Positions 20,588-30,541 of a stretch of 64,000 bases of DNA are shown piece by piece. The position numbers and the translations under genes were made by a program. This stretch comes from Planctomycetota bacterium (GTDB lineage: Bacteria; Planctomycetota; Phycisphaerae; WQYP01). The stretch is taken from the NCBI GenBank assembly GCA_021809365.1, contig JAKBAC010000002.1, positions 14,413-78,412 of the forward strand, given 5' to 3'. The notes under the pieces are model-generated. The model did no database searches, was not told where the DNA came from, and saw nothing but the letters and a program-made list of their open reading frames with translations. Numbering within the stretch: position 1 is the stretch's first letter; every line of letters begins with the position of its first letter.

Positions 20588-22711
20588 TTGGCGTTTATGC
20601 CCTCCCTTGGTAGTTCGCTATCTGGAATAAACAGGTACATGTATCAAATATTGCAACACGTTTCCGACAGACTGGTCCATGCGGGTATAGCCCTGGGGAC
20701 CTACTATCACCCGCCCGCGCAACATCACTACGTCACCATTTTCGCCGATGTGGTCATCGCGCTGCTGATTCTGGCATTTGTGCTGACGGCATTTCGTGAT
20801 ATTGCTCGGCTGCGCCACGGCATATCCCGCGCCTGGGCCATTGGCCGCACCACATTGTTGGAGGCTTGGGCGGGTCGTATGTGGGCTGTTCCGCTGGTAT
20901 GGTTTGGCGTGTGCGTGCTGCTGGGCGTGTTGATCGTTCGTGGCTATGAGCCGGCGGGCGTGGTGCGGGTTTACCTGACCATTTTTTTGCGGGCTCAAGT
21001 ACTGATGCTGCTGGTGTACTTTGGAATTCTGGCATGTGTGACATTACCGCGCGAGCGAGAGCGACATACTCTGATCACCACCGGCAGCAAGCCTGTGTCC
21101 CGCCTGGAATTGCTGCTGGGGAAGGTCATGGGCCTTGTGGCGGCGGCCATGATCATGCTGGCGGTGATGATGGTGCTAACCTGGGGTTATATGAAATTGG
21201 TGAATTTCAAAATTCGCCATGATGCCCAGGTGCTATATGCCCTGCAAAAACATGATTATGACAAGGTGTTGCGTCGGATGCCGCCGGATTCCGGCGTGCA
21301 TTATCTTGCGGAGCATGGCGTGCTTGAGGCGCAAAATTATATTTCCGGTGCGTTGAGTATCGCCGGCCTGATTGATTACAGTCATAATCCACCCACCCGG
21401 GCGCTTAAAGGTGGTAGCTCGGAGACGCTTTATTTTGAATTTCCATCATTGCCGGCCGCGGCAAATTACCGGCCCATGTTCGACTTTAACTTTCTGGTAG
21501 GGAATGTATTGCCATCCAATCCGCCCCAACCGGTCAAAATTCAAGTCACGATGGTGCAGCGCAGCAATCCGATGAATACTCTGGAAAAAACGCTGACGCT
21601 TAACGCCCGGGGCCAGGCGATCTGGATGCCCAAGAATCCACTGGCATTTTTCAGCTACGTCAATGCGCAGACCGGTGAACATTTTGATCCTGGTCCGGTG
21701 GTGATCAAAGTTACATGTCCGAACTTTGGCGTATATCTCGGAATTGGAAATGGCACACACCCGCCGAGCCGTACCAGTTGCCTGGCCATCGATCTGGATC
21801 GAAGTCGGACACCGGGCCATTCCGGAATTATTGCGCCGCGCGCAAATCCAGTGATCACCGGCTTTAAGGATAATGGCAAGCAGGAGATCGTAGGCCCCAG
21901 TATCCGTCATCCGCAGATTAAGCCCGAAGTCGCGTCTTGGGATTTTAAACATCTTCATGGGCGTTCAATCCCGATCGGGCCGCATGGCAATTTTACCGTT
22001 CACATGGTAATCAGTGTGGATAAGCAATCCAATGAAGCCCTTGCGCCCAGAGCCTGGATTGTGGCCTACAACATCAACCGCCCCCGGCAGCGCGTGGAGC
22101 AATCCATTGTTGTTAACGAGAAGCGTATCACCGCAATTAAACTCCCGGCGAGTCTTCTGGGATCGGGTGATCTGATCATCAACCTGCGCAGCGAAGTTCC
22201 GGGCCAGTGGTTCAAGGTGAAAGCCGATTCCATGCTGATCATGCAACCGCCATCGACGTTTATCGCGAATCTTTTCAAGAGCGAGCTGGTAATCCTCTGC
22301 GAGGTGGCGCTGATCATCACCATCGGCGTGGCGGCCAGCACCGTGTTGGGCTGGCCGGTGGCGATGTTAACCGCTATGGTGGCATATATTCTTGGCAACT
22401 TATTTCAATTCGTACATGGGCTGTTTTATGCGGGTGGATTCGAGCTGCTCAATATTGTCGAACAGAATCACCTGAAACACGCCTGGTATTACCACGTTGG
22501 CTCATTTATATCCAATGTCATGGTGCGCATGCTCTGGCTGATTGTGCATCTGCTCCCGGATTTTACCCGGTATGATCCACTGTACTTTATTGTTCGCTCC
22601 AAGGATATGCCGCTTGAAGTGGTGCTGCTGGATATGGTATGGACGCTGGCGTGTATTTTGCCGACGTTGGCTATCGGCTATATGCTGCTGCGCAAACAGG
22701 AGTTGGCGTGA
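20588..22711 (+). CDS. ABC transporter permease with large extracytoplasmic domain
   Basis: About 707 residues. The N-terminal part carries membrane helices (VVIALLILAFVLTAF, VPLVWFGVCVLLGVLIV, VLMLLVYFGILACVTL, and MGLVAAAMIMLAVMMVLTWG), with the ABC-2-like cytoplasmic motif SKPVSRLELLLGKVMG. A beta-rich region of about 360 residues follows, presumably outside the inner membrane, then further helices (LVILCEVALIITIGVAASTV and others to the end). The start is uncertain: TTG 20588 has GGAGAG at good distance, while ATG 20597 and ATG 20639 are alternatives. It partners the preceding ATPase. Substrate unknown. Confidence 0.82.
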   Translation: MAFMPSLGSSLSGINRYMYQILQHVSDRLVHAGIALGTYYHPPAQHHYVTIFADVVIALLILAFVLTAFRDIARLRHGISRAWAIGRTTLLEAWAGRMWAVPLVWFGVCVLLGVLIVRGYEPAGVVRVYLTIFLRAQVLMLLVYFGILACVTLPRERERHTLITTGSKPVSRLELLLGKVMGLVAAAMIMLAVMMVLTWGYMKLVNFKIRHDAQVLYALQKHDYDKVLRRMPPDSGVHYLAEHGVLEAQNYISGALSIAGLIDYSHNPPTRALKGGSSETLYFEFPSLPAAANYRPMFDFNFLVGNVLPSNPPQPVKIQVTMVQRSNPMNTLEKTLTLNARGQAIWMPKNPLAFFSYVNAQTGEHFDPGPVVIKVTCPNFGVYLGIGNGTHPPSRTSCLAIDLDRSRTPGHSGIIAPRANPVITGFKDNGKQEIVGPSIRHPQIKPEVASWDFKHLHGRSIPIGPHGNFTVHMVISVDKQSNEALAPRAWIVAYNINRPRQRVEQSIVVNEKRITAIKLPASLLGSGDLIINLRSEVPGQWFKVKADSMLIMQPPSTFIANLFKSELVILCEVALIITIGVAASTVLGWPVAMLTAMVAYILGNLFQFVHGLFYAGGFELLNIVEQNHLKHAWYYHVGSFISNVMVRMLWLIVHLLPDFTRYDPLYFIVRSKDMPLEVVLLDMVWTLACILPTLAIGYMLLRKQELA

Positions 22712-24171
22712 TGTCCGCAAAACCTCCCTTACGTCCAATTGCATCGGCTTCTCCGGCTCAGACTCCCGGCAAATTGCCTCGGCGCATTAACAGTCAGGCG
22801 CGACGCGATCAGGTCATTTGTATTGCCATTGCCGTGGTGCTCCTGGCCGGGATATGTCTGATTCAGGCCCCACTGCGCTCGCAGCGGGCCAGGCTGGTCA
22901 CGAACCATAATAAGAGCGTCGGCGATCTGATCATGACATTTCCCCGCCTGACGCTGGGCGGCTTTCGCGGTGTTTTGGCGATGGTGTTGTGGGAAAACGC
23001 CGAGAAGGACAAAAATAAACATCAATGGGTTCCGCTGGAAACCGATTACAACGCCATTGCGGCCCTGGAGCCGTACTTCGGTTCAGCGTATATCTTTAAT
23101 GCGTGGAATCAGTCCTACAATCTCTCCGCGCAATTTCATGACATGAACACCAAATACAAGTGGGTCCTCGATGGATTGATCTATCTCTATAAGGGAGAAA
23201 AATACGTTCCAAACAACGCCAACATGATCATGAATGAAGCGAATGATTTTTATCTCAAGCTCGGTACAAGCTTCGAACGCCGCTATTACACGGCCCGGTG
23301 GCGTTATGATCTGGCACATTTGTATCGTTATCAGCCGGGCAAGGTCAACGCCCAGCTAAGCACTCTGGCGGAAGTTTACTACATTGTGCATCGGCCGGAA
23401 TTTCATATCAAACTGCTGCCGCCGCGATCAGGAAAGGGGCCGGTGGGCCATGGCGTATCCGTCAACGGGGTACATTATCGCTATGGATTAAGTGTGTTTT
23501 ATTTCGCGTATCAGGAATATCAGCGTGCTCTGCATACCGTGCCCGGCCCCACGGACATGGGACAACAGGTGCTTGATTCCTGGCCGTCGATGACCTTGCG
23601 GTGCTGGTGCCGCGATGATCTTTTTTACGCCCAGCGTTTGACCAGTCGCCTGTTCAATGAGCCGGAAAAGCAAATGCTCCGGCGATTTCCCGCACGCGTT
23701 GAGAATATTCAGGATTGCTATCGGAACGTCAAGGTCAATGCGCCGCGCGCCATTCGAGAATTCAAGGAGTATCTGACCAAATATCCCTACCAGACAACAC
23801 TGCATCGCCCCCACATTGTGGAAGTGCGGTATTACGAAGCACTGGAAAAAGCGGAGCACGAGCTGTTCAGGGGGTTGGTGCGGTGGCAGAACAATGACCG
23901 ACAGTTTCGCCTGGGGGATGCGGCGGACCGGGACCTGGCATCCGCCGTGGTGCTGTATCGTCAGGCGATTGCGGAATATGAGCATTATCTCAATGTCGCG
24001 TACCCCGCACAGGCCAACGGCATGCCCAATCCTCATCGTGCCGATCAGATCAGATTTTTGAATGCCTTGCGGGCGCGCATCAACGGCATCCAGAGCTTTC
24101 GCCTGACCGCCGCGCATAGCCGGCCGAATATGAGTTTCCTTACCCCGGCAACGCTTTCGTTCAGTGACTGA
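22711..24171 (+). CDS. Membrane-anchored alpha-helical protein of unknown function
   Basis: A 486-residue protein, not assigned to a family I can name. One membrane helix (~residues 36-54, VICIAIAVVLLAGICLIQAP) follows a basic N-terminus. The remainder is largely helical and rich in Tyr/Trp, with TPR-like spacing (YFGSAYIFNAWNQSYNLSAQ, FERRYYTARWRYDLAHLYRY, ALEKAEHELFRGLVRW). ATG 22711 overlaps the last base of the permease stop, and AGGAG lies 8 nt before it, so the two are translationally coupled. Likely a scaffold or accessory subunit of the ABC transporter; this is inferred from context only. Confidence 0.75.
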   Translation: MSAKPPLRPIASASPAQTPGKLPRRINSQARRDQVICIAIAVVLLAGICLIQAPLRSQRARLVTNHNKSVGDLIMTFPRLTLGGFRGVLAMVLWENAEKDKNKHQWVPLETDYNAIAALEPYFGSAYIFNAWNQSYNLSAQFHDMNTKYKWVLDGLIYLYKGEKYVPNNANMIMNEANDFYLKLGTSFERRYYTARWRYDLAHLYRYQPGKVNAQLSTLAEVYYIVHRPEFHIKLLPPRSGKGPVGHGVSVNGVHYRYGLSVFYFAYQEYQRALHTVPGPTDMGQQVLDSWPSMTLRCWCRDDLFYAQRLTSRLFNEPEKQMLRRFPARVENIQDCYRNVKVNAPRAIREFKEYLTKYPYQTTLHRPHIVEVRYYEALEKAEHELFRGLVRWQNNDRQFRLGDAADRDLASAVVLYRQAIAEYEHYLNVAYPAQANGMPNPHRADQIRFLNALRARINGIQSFRLTAAHSRPNMSFLTPATLSFSD

Positions 24172-24180
24172 GGGTCTGGA

Positions 24181-25773
24181 ATGTTTTCCGATGAAATAGC
24201 TCGGCGAAGAACATTCGCCATTATCTCCCATCCCGATGCCGGAAAAACCACGCTGACGGAAAAATTGCTGCTATATGGCGGTGCCGTGCAGTTGGCCGGT
24301 TCGGTTACCGCGCGTAAATCACAGCGCGCCACCACCTCCGATTGGATGGAACTTGAGCGCCAGCGTGGTATTTCCGTCAGTTCCACTGTTTTGCAGTTTG
24401 ATTACAACGGCTATCGACTGAATTTGCTCGATACGCCGGGGCATAAAGATTTTTCTGAAGATACGTATCGTGTGCTGACGGCGGTCGATGCGGTCATCAT
24501 GATTATTGATGCCGGCAAAGGTATCGAACCTCAGACGCGAAAGCTGTTTGAAATTTGCCGGCGGCGGGGCGTGCCGATCTTTACGTTTATGAACAAGCTG
24601 GATCGACCCGCGCGCGAGCCGTTGGATTTATTGGATGAGCTGGAGAGGGTGCTGGGCCTGCATGTTTTTGCCATGAACTGGCCATTGGGCAATGGTAAGG
24701 AATTTCGCGGCGTATTTGACCGCGTTGGAAAAGCGGTGCATTTATTTGAGCGTACACCGCACGGGGCGTATCGGGCACCGGTGGCGGTGTCGCAATTCGA
24801 TGATTCTTCCGTGCGGGCGGCGTTGGGAGAACATCTCTATAGCCAGTGCCATGAGGAACTGGGTTTGTTGGAGGTGGCGGGCGCAGAGTTGGATGTTCAG
24901 CGGGTTCGCGCCGGCAAACTCACACCCGTATTTTTCGGCAGCGCCGCCAACAATTTCGGTGTGCAGATGCTGCTGGACGCTTTCCTCCAATATGCCGTGG
25001 AACCGCAGCCGCGGAAATCCGGTGATAGCACTGTGGCATTGGATCAGGCCGCATTTTCCGGGTTCGTCTTTAAGATTCAGGCCAATATGGATCCGCGACA
25101 TCGTGATCGCATCGCGTTTGTGCGGGTGTGCTCGGGAAAGTTCACGCGGGATATGACGGTCATTCATGCTCAAAGTGGCCGTAAGGTGCGGCTTTCAAGC
25201 TCGCATAAACTTTTTGGCCGCGATCGGGAAACGGTGGATGAAGCATATCCCGGAGATGTGATTGGTCTGGTTGGACATGACGAATTCGGAATTGGTGATA
25301 CGCTCACGGAAGACCCGGCGATTGTATACCATGAAATTCCGCAATTCTTGCCGGAATGTTTCGCCTATATTCATTCCACCAATACCTCGCAATTCAAACG
25401 CTTTCGCGAGGGCCTGGATCAGTTGCTTCAGGAGGGTGTCACGCAGGCCCTGCAGGTGCGGCATTCCCACACGCGGCTGCCCCTGCTGGCGGCGGTCGGG
25501 CCGTTGCAATTTGAGGTGGTGCAATATCGCCTGCAAAGCGAATACGGGGCGGAAACACGGTTTGAGAAGGCACCGTGGGAGGTGATGCGATGGCTGGCTC
25601 CGGATGCACCGGCGGACCAGGTGGAGCAGGCTGTACAGTATAAAAAAATCGGGCAGGCTATCGACGCTCGGCGGCAGCCGGTGCTGCTGTTTCCGGATGA
25701 ATGGGCGTTGAAATATTTTCAGCGGGAGCACGCCGATCTTGTGCTTTATGAATTACCGCCCAGGTCGGGTTGA
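24181..25773 (+). CDS. prfC: Peptide chain release factor 3
   Basis: A 530-residue translational GTPase that recycles RF1/RF2, the usual family length. The G1 motif HPDAGKTT starts near residue 17, followed by the switch region (TSDWMELERQRGISV), G3 DTPGHKDF, G4 NKLD and domain II/III (FFGSAANNFGVQMLLDAF, LPLLAAVGPLQFEVVQYRL). These features separate RF3 from EF-G. It starts 9 bp after the helical-protein gene, with GAGGG upstream, and may be the last gene of that operon. Confidence 0.96.
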   Translation: MFSDEIARRRTFAIISHPDAGKTTLTEKLLLYGGAVQLAGSVTARKSQRATTSDWMELERQRGISVSSTVLQFDYNGYRLNLLDTPGHKDFSEDTYRVLTAVDAVIMIIDAGKGIEPQTRKLFEICRRRGVPIFTFMNKLDRPAREPLDLLDELERVLGLHVFAMNWPLGNGKEFRGVFDRVGKAVHLFERTPHGAYRAPVAVSQFDDSSVRAALGEHLYSQCHEELGLLEVAGAELDVQRVRAGKLTPVFFGSAANNFGVQMLLDAFLQYAVEPQPRKSGDSTVALDQAAFSGFVFKIQANMDPRHRDRIAFVRVCSGKFTRDMTVIHAQSGRKVRLSSSHKLFGRDRETVDEAYPGDVIGLVGHDEFGIGDTLTEDPAIVYHEIPQFLPECFAYIHSTNTSQFKRFREGLDQLLQEGVTQALQVRHSHTRLPLLAAVGPLQFEVVQYRLQSEYGAETRFEKAPWEVMRWLAPDAPADQVEQAVQYKKIGQAIDARRQPVLLFPDEWALKYFQREHADLVLYELPPRSG

Positions 25774-25804
25774 TGTGGGACGTCCGGCAATAGCGATACT
25801 CCCA

Positions 25805-26857
25805 TCACCAGCTTTGCAATTCACCAATAAGTTCTTCCACCAGGTCCTTCATGGTCGCCAGGCCCATCGGGCGGCCCTGGCGATTGACCACAATGGCAAT
25901 GGTCTGGTGTGCCGATTGCATCAGCGTAATGGCGGATCGGACGGATTGTTCCGGAAAAAGAGTAATGGGTTGCTGAAGATTGGACTTGATGTCAAAGGCG
26001 GCGCGATCGGCCAGCACATCGGCAACATTCACGACACCCAGAATGTCCTCGGCGCTTCGTCCCAGCACCGGAAAACGTGAAACATTATACCGCCTGACCA
26101 GGGCGCTGAATCCCACGCGACTGACCGTTTGCGGAATGCCGATAACCCGGTTCCATGGCACCATCACATCGCCCACCACCACATGGGCCATACGCAGTGC
26201 CCGGGCAATGAGGTCCTTCTGCGTGTCGCTGATCAGCCCGGTGGCGGAAGATTCCTCCGCGAAACTTAGAACGGCGGGTGCCGTTACCGTTGATGTATCG
26301 CGTGCGTGAAACAATCGCAGTGCCAGCGCGTTGAGCCGCAAAAGAAATGGCAGCAGCGGCAAAATGGTAATGATTCGTAAGGCGAACTTTAGCAGACCGA
26401 CCAGCCGATAGGTCCATTGATCGGCATGGATCATAAACATATCCTTGGGGATAATTTCCGCGAATAACAGCATGAATGGGGTGAGCAGCAAGGCACCGAT
26501 CACGGCCTGCAGTTCGTCGGGAATGTGCCCATGGCGCATCAACATCGTTACCGCCGCGGATACCGCGAAGTTACTGATGTTCTGCCAGATCAGTAATCCG
26601 GCGAGGACGGTCGCGGGATGCCGCAGCCAGTCTTCAATCCGCACGGCAGCCGGATCCTTTCGCCAGGCGCGTAATTGCAGGCGTAAACGGGAAACCGTGT
26701 AAAGCCCGGTTTCCATTCCGCTGAAAATCATGGATCCGGCCAGCCCCAGGATCGCCAGAACAATCCAACCGGGCCAGGCAGGCAGCGCATATCCCGCCGT
26801 TGGAAAAAATGCCGGTACTGCCGTCGCGGTCATCAGATGGTTAATAGCGGTATTCAT
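25805..26857 (-). CDS. CNNM/DUF21 and CBS domain membrane protein, short form
   Basis: A 350-residue protein with an N-terminal DUF21 membrane domain (GLAGSMIFSGMETGLYTVSRLRL, EIIPKDMF) and a CBS pair (GDVMVPWNRVIGI, DILGVVNVADVLADRA, MGLATMKDLVEELIG). It ends right after the second CBS motif, so the C-terminal CorC/HlyC domain of its neighbour is missing. Members are linked to Mg/Co handling, but the transport role is not certain. The start codon overlaps the upstream gene's stop by 4 nt (ATGA), indicating a coupled pair that may work as a heterodimer. Confidence 0.88.
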   Translation of the reverse strand: MNTAINHLMTATAVPAFFPTAGYALPAWPGWIVLAILGLAGSMIFSGMETGLYTVSRLRLQLRAWRKDPAAVRIEDWLRHPATVLAGLLIWQNISNFAVSAAVTMLMRHGHIPDELQAVIGALLLTPFMLLFAEIIPKDMFMIHADQWTYRLVGLLKFALRIITILPLLPFLLRLNALALRLFHARDTSTVTAPAVLSFAEESSATGLISDTQKDLIARALRMAHVVVGDVMVPWNRVIGIPQTVSRVGFSALVRRYNVSRFPVLGRSAEDILGVVNVADVLADRAAFDIKSNLQQPITLFPEQSVRSAITLMQSAHQTIAIVVNRQGRPMGLATMKDLVEELIGELQSW

Positions 26858-28173
26858 GACAGCGGCTCCTGTTGTGAAGGAGACGTAAGGGAGGTTTCAT
26901 GCGGATCATTTTGCTCGTCCAGGAGCAGTATTCTCACCTGATCCACCCGGCGTCCGCGCATGGCTTCAACGGTTAATCGCAGATGATTCAGCGTTATCAT
27001 ATCTCCGGGCCGGGGCACGCGATTAAGTTGGGCGTAGATCAAACCGCCGACGGTGGTGATTTGGGACGCATGTAATGGATCGCCGAAGAGTTCGCCGCAT
27101 TCAATAAGGGATAAATCGCCGGAGACCAGAAATTCATCCGGGGCAATCTCCTTGACGGGGATTTTGACCGGCTCATCGGGTTCATAAATCTCCCCGATCA
27201 ACTGTTCCACCACATCCTCCAGCGTCACAATGCCCGCGATGCCGCCATATTCATCCACCGCCATGGCCAACTGAATATGTTTGGTGCGGAAACCCGCCAG
27301 TAAACGATCCAACGGCTGCAATTCCGGCACGAAATTCGCGGGCCGCAACAGGGCGATCAGCGCATCGGCTGTGGCGGGCGTATCCAGCAGAAATGTCTTA
27401 GCGTAAAGAATTCCCAAAAGGTTATCGATTTCCCGATCATACACCGGAATTTTGGATAAATGGCTGCGCTGAATTAGTTCCGAGAGTTCAGAAATGGGCT
27501 TTTGAATGTTAAATGCGACCATATCCACGCGCGGCACCATGACATGACGCACCAGAATCTCCCGCAACCAGAGTACCTGCTGCAAGACCTGATTTTCCGC
27601 AACGTCGATAACTCCCTGGTCCCGACTCATCAACAGCAGTTCGCGCAGCTCGGTCAACGATAAACTCGGCGCGGCCTTCCGCCCCAGTAACCGATGAAAT
27701 GGAACAATAAGAAATCGCACAATTCCGCCCAGTACCGGTGCGGCCATGCGCATCAGCACGGTCATGGGGGCTGCCGCAAGCGTCGCCAGTTGCCGGTTAA
27801 ATCGACGCCCCAATATTTTGGGTACCAATTCCCCAAAATAGGCCACAATTAAAACCGGAGCCAGACTCAAAGCGATCACGGCAAATTCACCCAAGCTCCG
27901 CCCGAGGCGCTGTAACAGGATGGTGCTTAACACAAAAATGAGGATCGTGCAGGCCATGTTGATCAGAAGAATCAAAACCAGCAGCGGGCGGCTGTGCTCT
28001 CGCAGTGTTGCCACCAGCATTGGACCGCGTTTCCCACTGGTTTTGAACTGATAAAGTTGATGACGCGTCAGGGAAAAAAAGACGGTTTCAACGCCGGCAA
28101 AAACCGCGGCAATTCCCAGCAATATTACCATGGGAATCAAAAGATCGAGATTGTGTATGAATAAAGAAGCCAT
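26854..28173 (-). CDS. CNNM/DUF21, CBS and CorC/HlyC domain membrane protein
   Basis: About 439 residues. The DUF21 domain (GIAAVFAGVETVFFSLTRHQL, YFGELVPKILG) is followed by two CBS motifs (VRHVMVPRVDMVAF; VDEYGGIAGIVTLEDVVEQLIGEI) and a C-terminal CorC_HlyC domain (VSGDLSLIECGELFGD, TTVGGLIYAQLNRVPRPGD). Full-length architecture of the YfjD/CorB-like group proposed to move divalent cations. ATG 28173 is preferred; ATG 28215 further upstream has no clear ribosome binding site. Coupled by a 4-nt overlap to the shorter paralogue downstream. Confidence 0.9.
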   Translation of the reverse strand: MASLFIHNLDLLIPMVILLGIAAVFAGVETVFFSLTRHQLYQFKTSGKRGPMLVATLREHSRPLLVLILLINMACTILIFVLSTILLQRLGRSLGEFAVIALSLAPVLIVAYFGELVPKILGRRFNRQLATLAAAPMTVLMRMAAPVLGGIVRFLIVPFHRLLGRKAAPSLSLTELRELLLMSRDQGVIDVAENQVLQQVLWLREILVRHVMVPRVDMVAFNIQKPISELSELIQRSHLSKIPVYDREIDNLLGILYAKTFLLDTPATADALIALLRPANFVPELQPLDRLLAGFRTKHIQLAMAVDEYGGIAGIVTLEDVVEQLIGEIYEPDEPVKIPVKEIAPDEFLVSGDLSLIECGELFGDPLHASQITTVGGLIYAQLNRVPRPGDMITLNHLRLTVEAMRGRRVDQVRILLLDEQNDPHETSLTSPSQQEPLS

Positions 28174-28510
28174 CTTCCGTCCAGCAGCGGCCAACAACCC
28201 GGCCACGCGCATCATCTTGTGCGTTTACCAGCTTAATTGCAAGGCACCACATGGCTAGCACCACATGGCTAGCCGATGGGCGGGTGGGTGACACTTTTCC
28301 TGGGTTACGGATGCCGAAAGTGTATCCCACCAGAGCACAGTCGTCATAACCCCGTGCTGCCTTTGCTCCCGGCGTACACCGGCAGCACCGCATTGCAAGG
28401 ACGGTGCTTCGAGAGATCGTGTTTGCGGCGCAATAAAACCATACCCGCATCAGGCCTGGGACACACTTGGTAGAATTTCTCACAGGCTCTATATCCGCTG
28501 CCGTTGGGCA
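28174..28510. other. Intergenic region with hairpin element and tandem duplication
   Basis: About 337 bp between mnmG and the CBS pair. A 14-bp tandem duplication, CACCACATGGCTAG, occupies 28245-28258 and 28259-28272. It is followed by copy 2 of the ~170-bp hairpin element (28289-28465). No gene is seen. Confidence 0.7.
28289..28465 (+). repeat. ~170-bp nested hairpin element, copy 2 (diverged)
   Basis: Same orientation as copy 1 and sharing GGGTTACGGAT near the left end and TCGTGTTTGCGGCGCAATAA near the right end. The terminal repeats are decayed (TGACACTTTTCCTGGGT on the left; ACCCGCAT followed by changed bases on the right). The inner stem has a different sequence, GTGCTGCC (28354-28361) with GGCAGCAC (28381-28388), but still pairs perfectly over 8 bp. 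Confidence 0.75.
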
Positions 28511-30454
28511 TTATCGGTTGGAGACGGTGCCACGACGTTGGCCGGAAAGATACAGCGTCAGCAGCATCAGGTCCGCGGGGGTTATGCCTTCCAGGCGGGA
28601 TGCTTGCCCTATTGTGCGGGGGCGGAATTTATCCAGAGCTTGCCGGGCTTCGGCGCGCAGTTCCGTAATGGCTTTGAAATTCATGGTCGGAGGAATCAGT
28701 TTATCTTCAAGTTCCACCATACGTTCGGCGGCATGTTTTTCACGGATAATGTAGCCCGCGTATCGTGTTTCAATCTGAATCTGCTCCAAGTGCCTGGTCA
28801 GGGAAGGGTCCGCCAGCAAGAGCGCAAATTTGCCGCCATCCTGGCCGAGCATCGGCGGCAGCGCGGCAAGTTCCAGATCGGGCCGGCGCAGCAAATCCAT
28901 GGCGGTGCCGCCACCGGGTATACGCAACGTATGCAACACTCCGGTGAGGTGCTGCATGGCGGCCAATTTATCGTCCAGACGGCGGATGCGGGCCGGCTCG
29001 GCTAATCCGAGTCGAGCTGCCAGTGGCGTCAGGCGTTGATCGGTATTGTCACTGCGAAGTGTCAGGCGGAATTCCGCCCGACTGGTGAACATGCGGTATG
29101 GTTCAGTGGGGGTTTTGGTTATCAGGTCATCAATCATCACGCCGATATAGGCCTGATCCCGGCGAAGGACAAATGGCCCATCACCGCGGATTTTCAACGC
29201 CGCGTTAATACCGGCGATCATGCCCTGCCCGGCGGCTTCTTCATAACCACTGGTGCCATTGAGTTGCCCGGCGAAAAACAATCCGTCTGCGCGATGCGTC
29301 TCAAGCGTGGCACCAACTTGATGGGTGGGGGAGAAATCATATTCCACCGCATAGCCATAGCGAAGGATGACCGCCTTTTCCAGGCCGGCGACGTTATGAA
29401 CCATCTGTTCCTGCACATCCATGGGCAGGCTGGTGGATATGCCGTTGCAGTAAATTTCATTGGTGTCGAGGCCTTCGGGCTCAAGAAATATCTGGTGCTG
29501 GGATTTCTCCGCGAAGCGTACCACTTTATCTTCAATGCTGGGACAATAGCGCGGACCGCGACTTTGAATCTGCCCGCTGTACATCGGTGCCCGATGCAGA
29601 TTGGCCCGGATCAATTCATGCACCGCCTGGTTGGTATAGGTGATATAACACGGCACCTGCGCAAGGGTGGGGAATTGCGAACCCAGCGGTGCGGCCTGCG
29701 AGCCGGACAAATCACTGAAGGGAACCGGTGGAACATCCCCGTGTTGTGGCTCAAGTGCGGAAAAATCAACGGACTCTCTGGCCACGCGCGGCGGCGTGCC
29801 GGTTTTCAGGCGTTGAAGCTCAAATCCGAGTTTCAGCAGCGCGCCGGATAATCCGACCGCCGCCTGCTCACCCACGCGGCCACCTTCGGTTTTCTTCTCA
29901 CCCGTGTGCATGAGGCCGCGCAAAAATGTACCGGTGGTCAATACCGCACAGCGGCAGCTTAATTGCCGTCCGGATTGCAGAAACACGCCTCTGACACGTA
30001 GGGCGGCACCGTCCGCCATATCAAGTGGATCCGCCAGAATGTCTTCGGCAATATCCGGGATGATGGTCAGGTTGGGGCAATTTTCCTTCAGGAGACGTTG
30101 TACCGCCTGGGCGTAGCGGTATTTGTCCGCTTGCGCGCGGGGCGATTGTACGGCCGGGCCTTTGGTACGATTGAGCAGACGGAATTGAATTCCGGTGGCG
30201 TCAATGGCATGAGCCATCAGACCGCCCAGCGCGTCAATTTCCCGCACCATCTGACCTTTGGCCAATCCGCCGATGGCGGGATTGCAACTCATGCGACCGA
30301 TGGCGGCGGGGTCCATGGTAATCATCGCCACGCTGCCGCGATCACCGAGCAGATGTGATGCGGCCCATGCGGCTTCCGCCCCGGCATGTCCGCCACCGAC
30401 AACAATAACGTCAAAATATGCAGCTTGATTGGTCATGGGTTGAAAGTTAACCAT
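28511..30454 (-). CDS. mnmG: tRNA uridine-5-carboxymethylaminomethyl modification enzyme MnmG (GidA)
   Basis: FAD-dependent enzyme that, with MnmE, modifies the wobble uridine of several tRNAs. The Rossmann motif VIVVGGGHAGAEAA lies near the N-terminus, followed by family blocks MSCNPAIGGLAKGQMVREIDALGG, GTFLRGLMHTGEKKTEGGR (with the usual small-domain context), CPSIEDKVVRF, GTSGYEEAAGQG and MFTSRAEFRLTLRSDNTDQRLT. The 647-residue length is normal. The start is ambiguous between ATG 30454 and ATG 30436; neither has a strong ribosome binding site. mnmE is not in this window. Confidence 0.96.
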   Translation of the reverse strand: MVNFQPMTNQAAYFDVIVVGGGHAGAEAAWAASHLLGDRGSVAMITMDPAAIGRMSCNPAIGGLAKGQMVREIDALGGLMAHAIDATGIQFRLLNRTKGPAVQSPRAQADKYRYAQAVQRLLKENCPNLTIIPDIAEDILADPLDMADGAALRVRGVFLQSGRQLSCRCAVLTTGTFLRGLMHTGEKKTEGGRVGEQAAVGLSGALLKLGFELQRLKTGTPPRVARESVDFSALEPQHGDVPPVPFSDLSGSQAAPLGSQFPTLAQVPCYITYTNQAVHELIRANLHRAPMYSGQIQSRGPRYCPSIEDKVVRFAEKSQHQIFLEPEGLDTNEIYCNGISTSLPMDVQEQMVHNVAGLEKAVILRYGYAVEYDFSPTHQVGATLETHRADGLFFAGQLNGTSGYEEAAGQGMIAGINAALKIRGDGPFVLRRDQAYIGVMIDDLITKTPTEPYRMFTSRAEFRLTLRSDNTDQRLTPLAARLGLAEPARIRRLDDKLAAMQHLTGVLHTLRIPGGGTAMDLLRRPDLELAALPPMLGQDGGKFALLLADPSLTRHLEQIQIETRYAGYIIREKHAAERMVELEDKLIPPTMNFKAITELRAEARQALDKFRPRTIGQASRLEGITPADLMLLTLYLSGQRRGTVSNR

Positions 30455-30541
30455 TCTCAGAAAATAAGACGAATCTCACGTATCCATTTTCAGTTTTTAG
30501 CGGCATGTGCCGAAAGCTTAAAACATAACACCGGGTACGCC

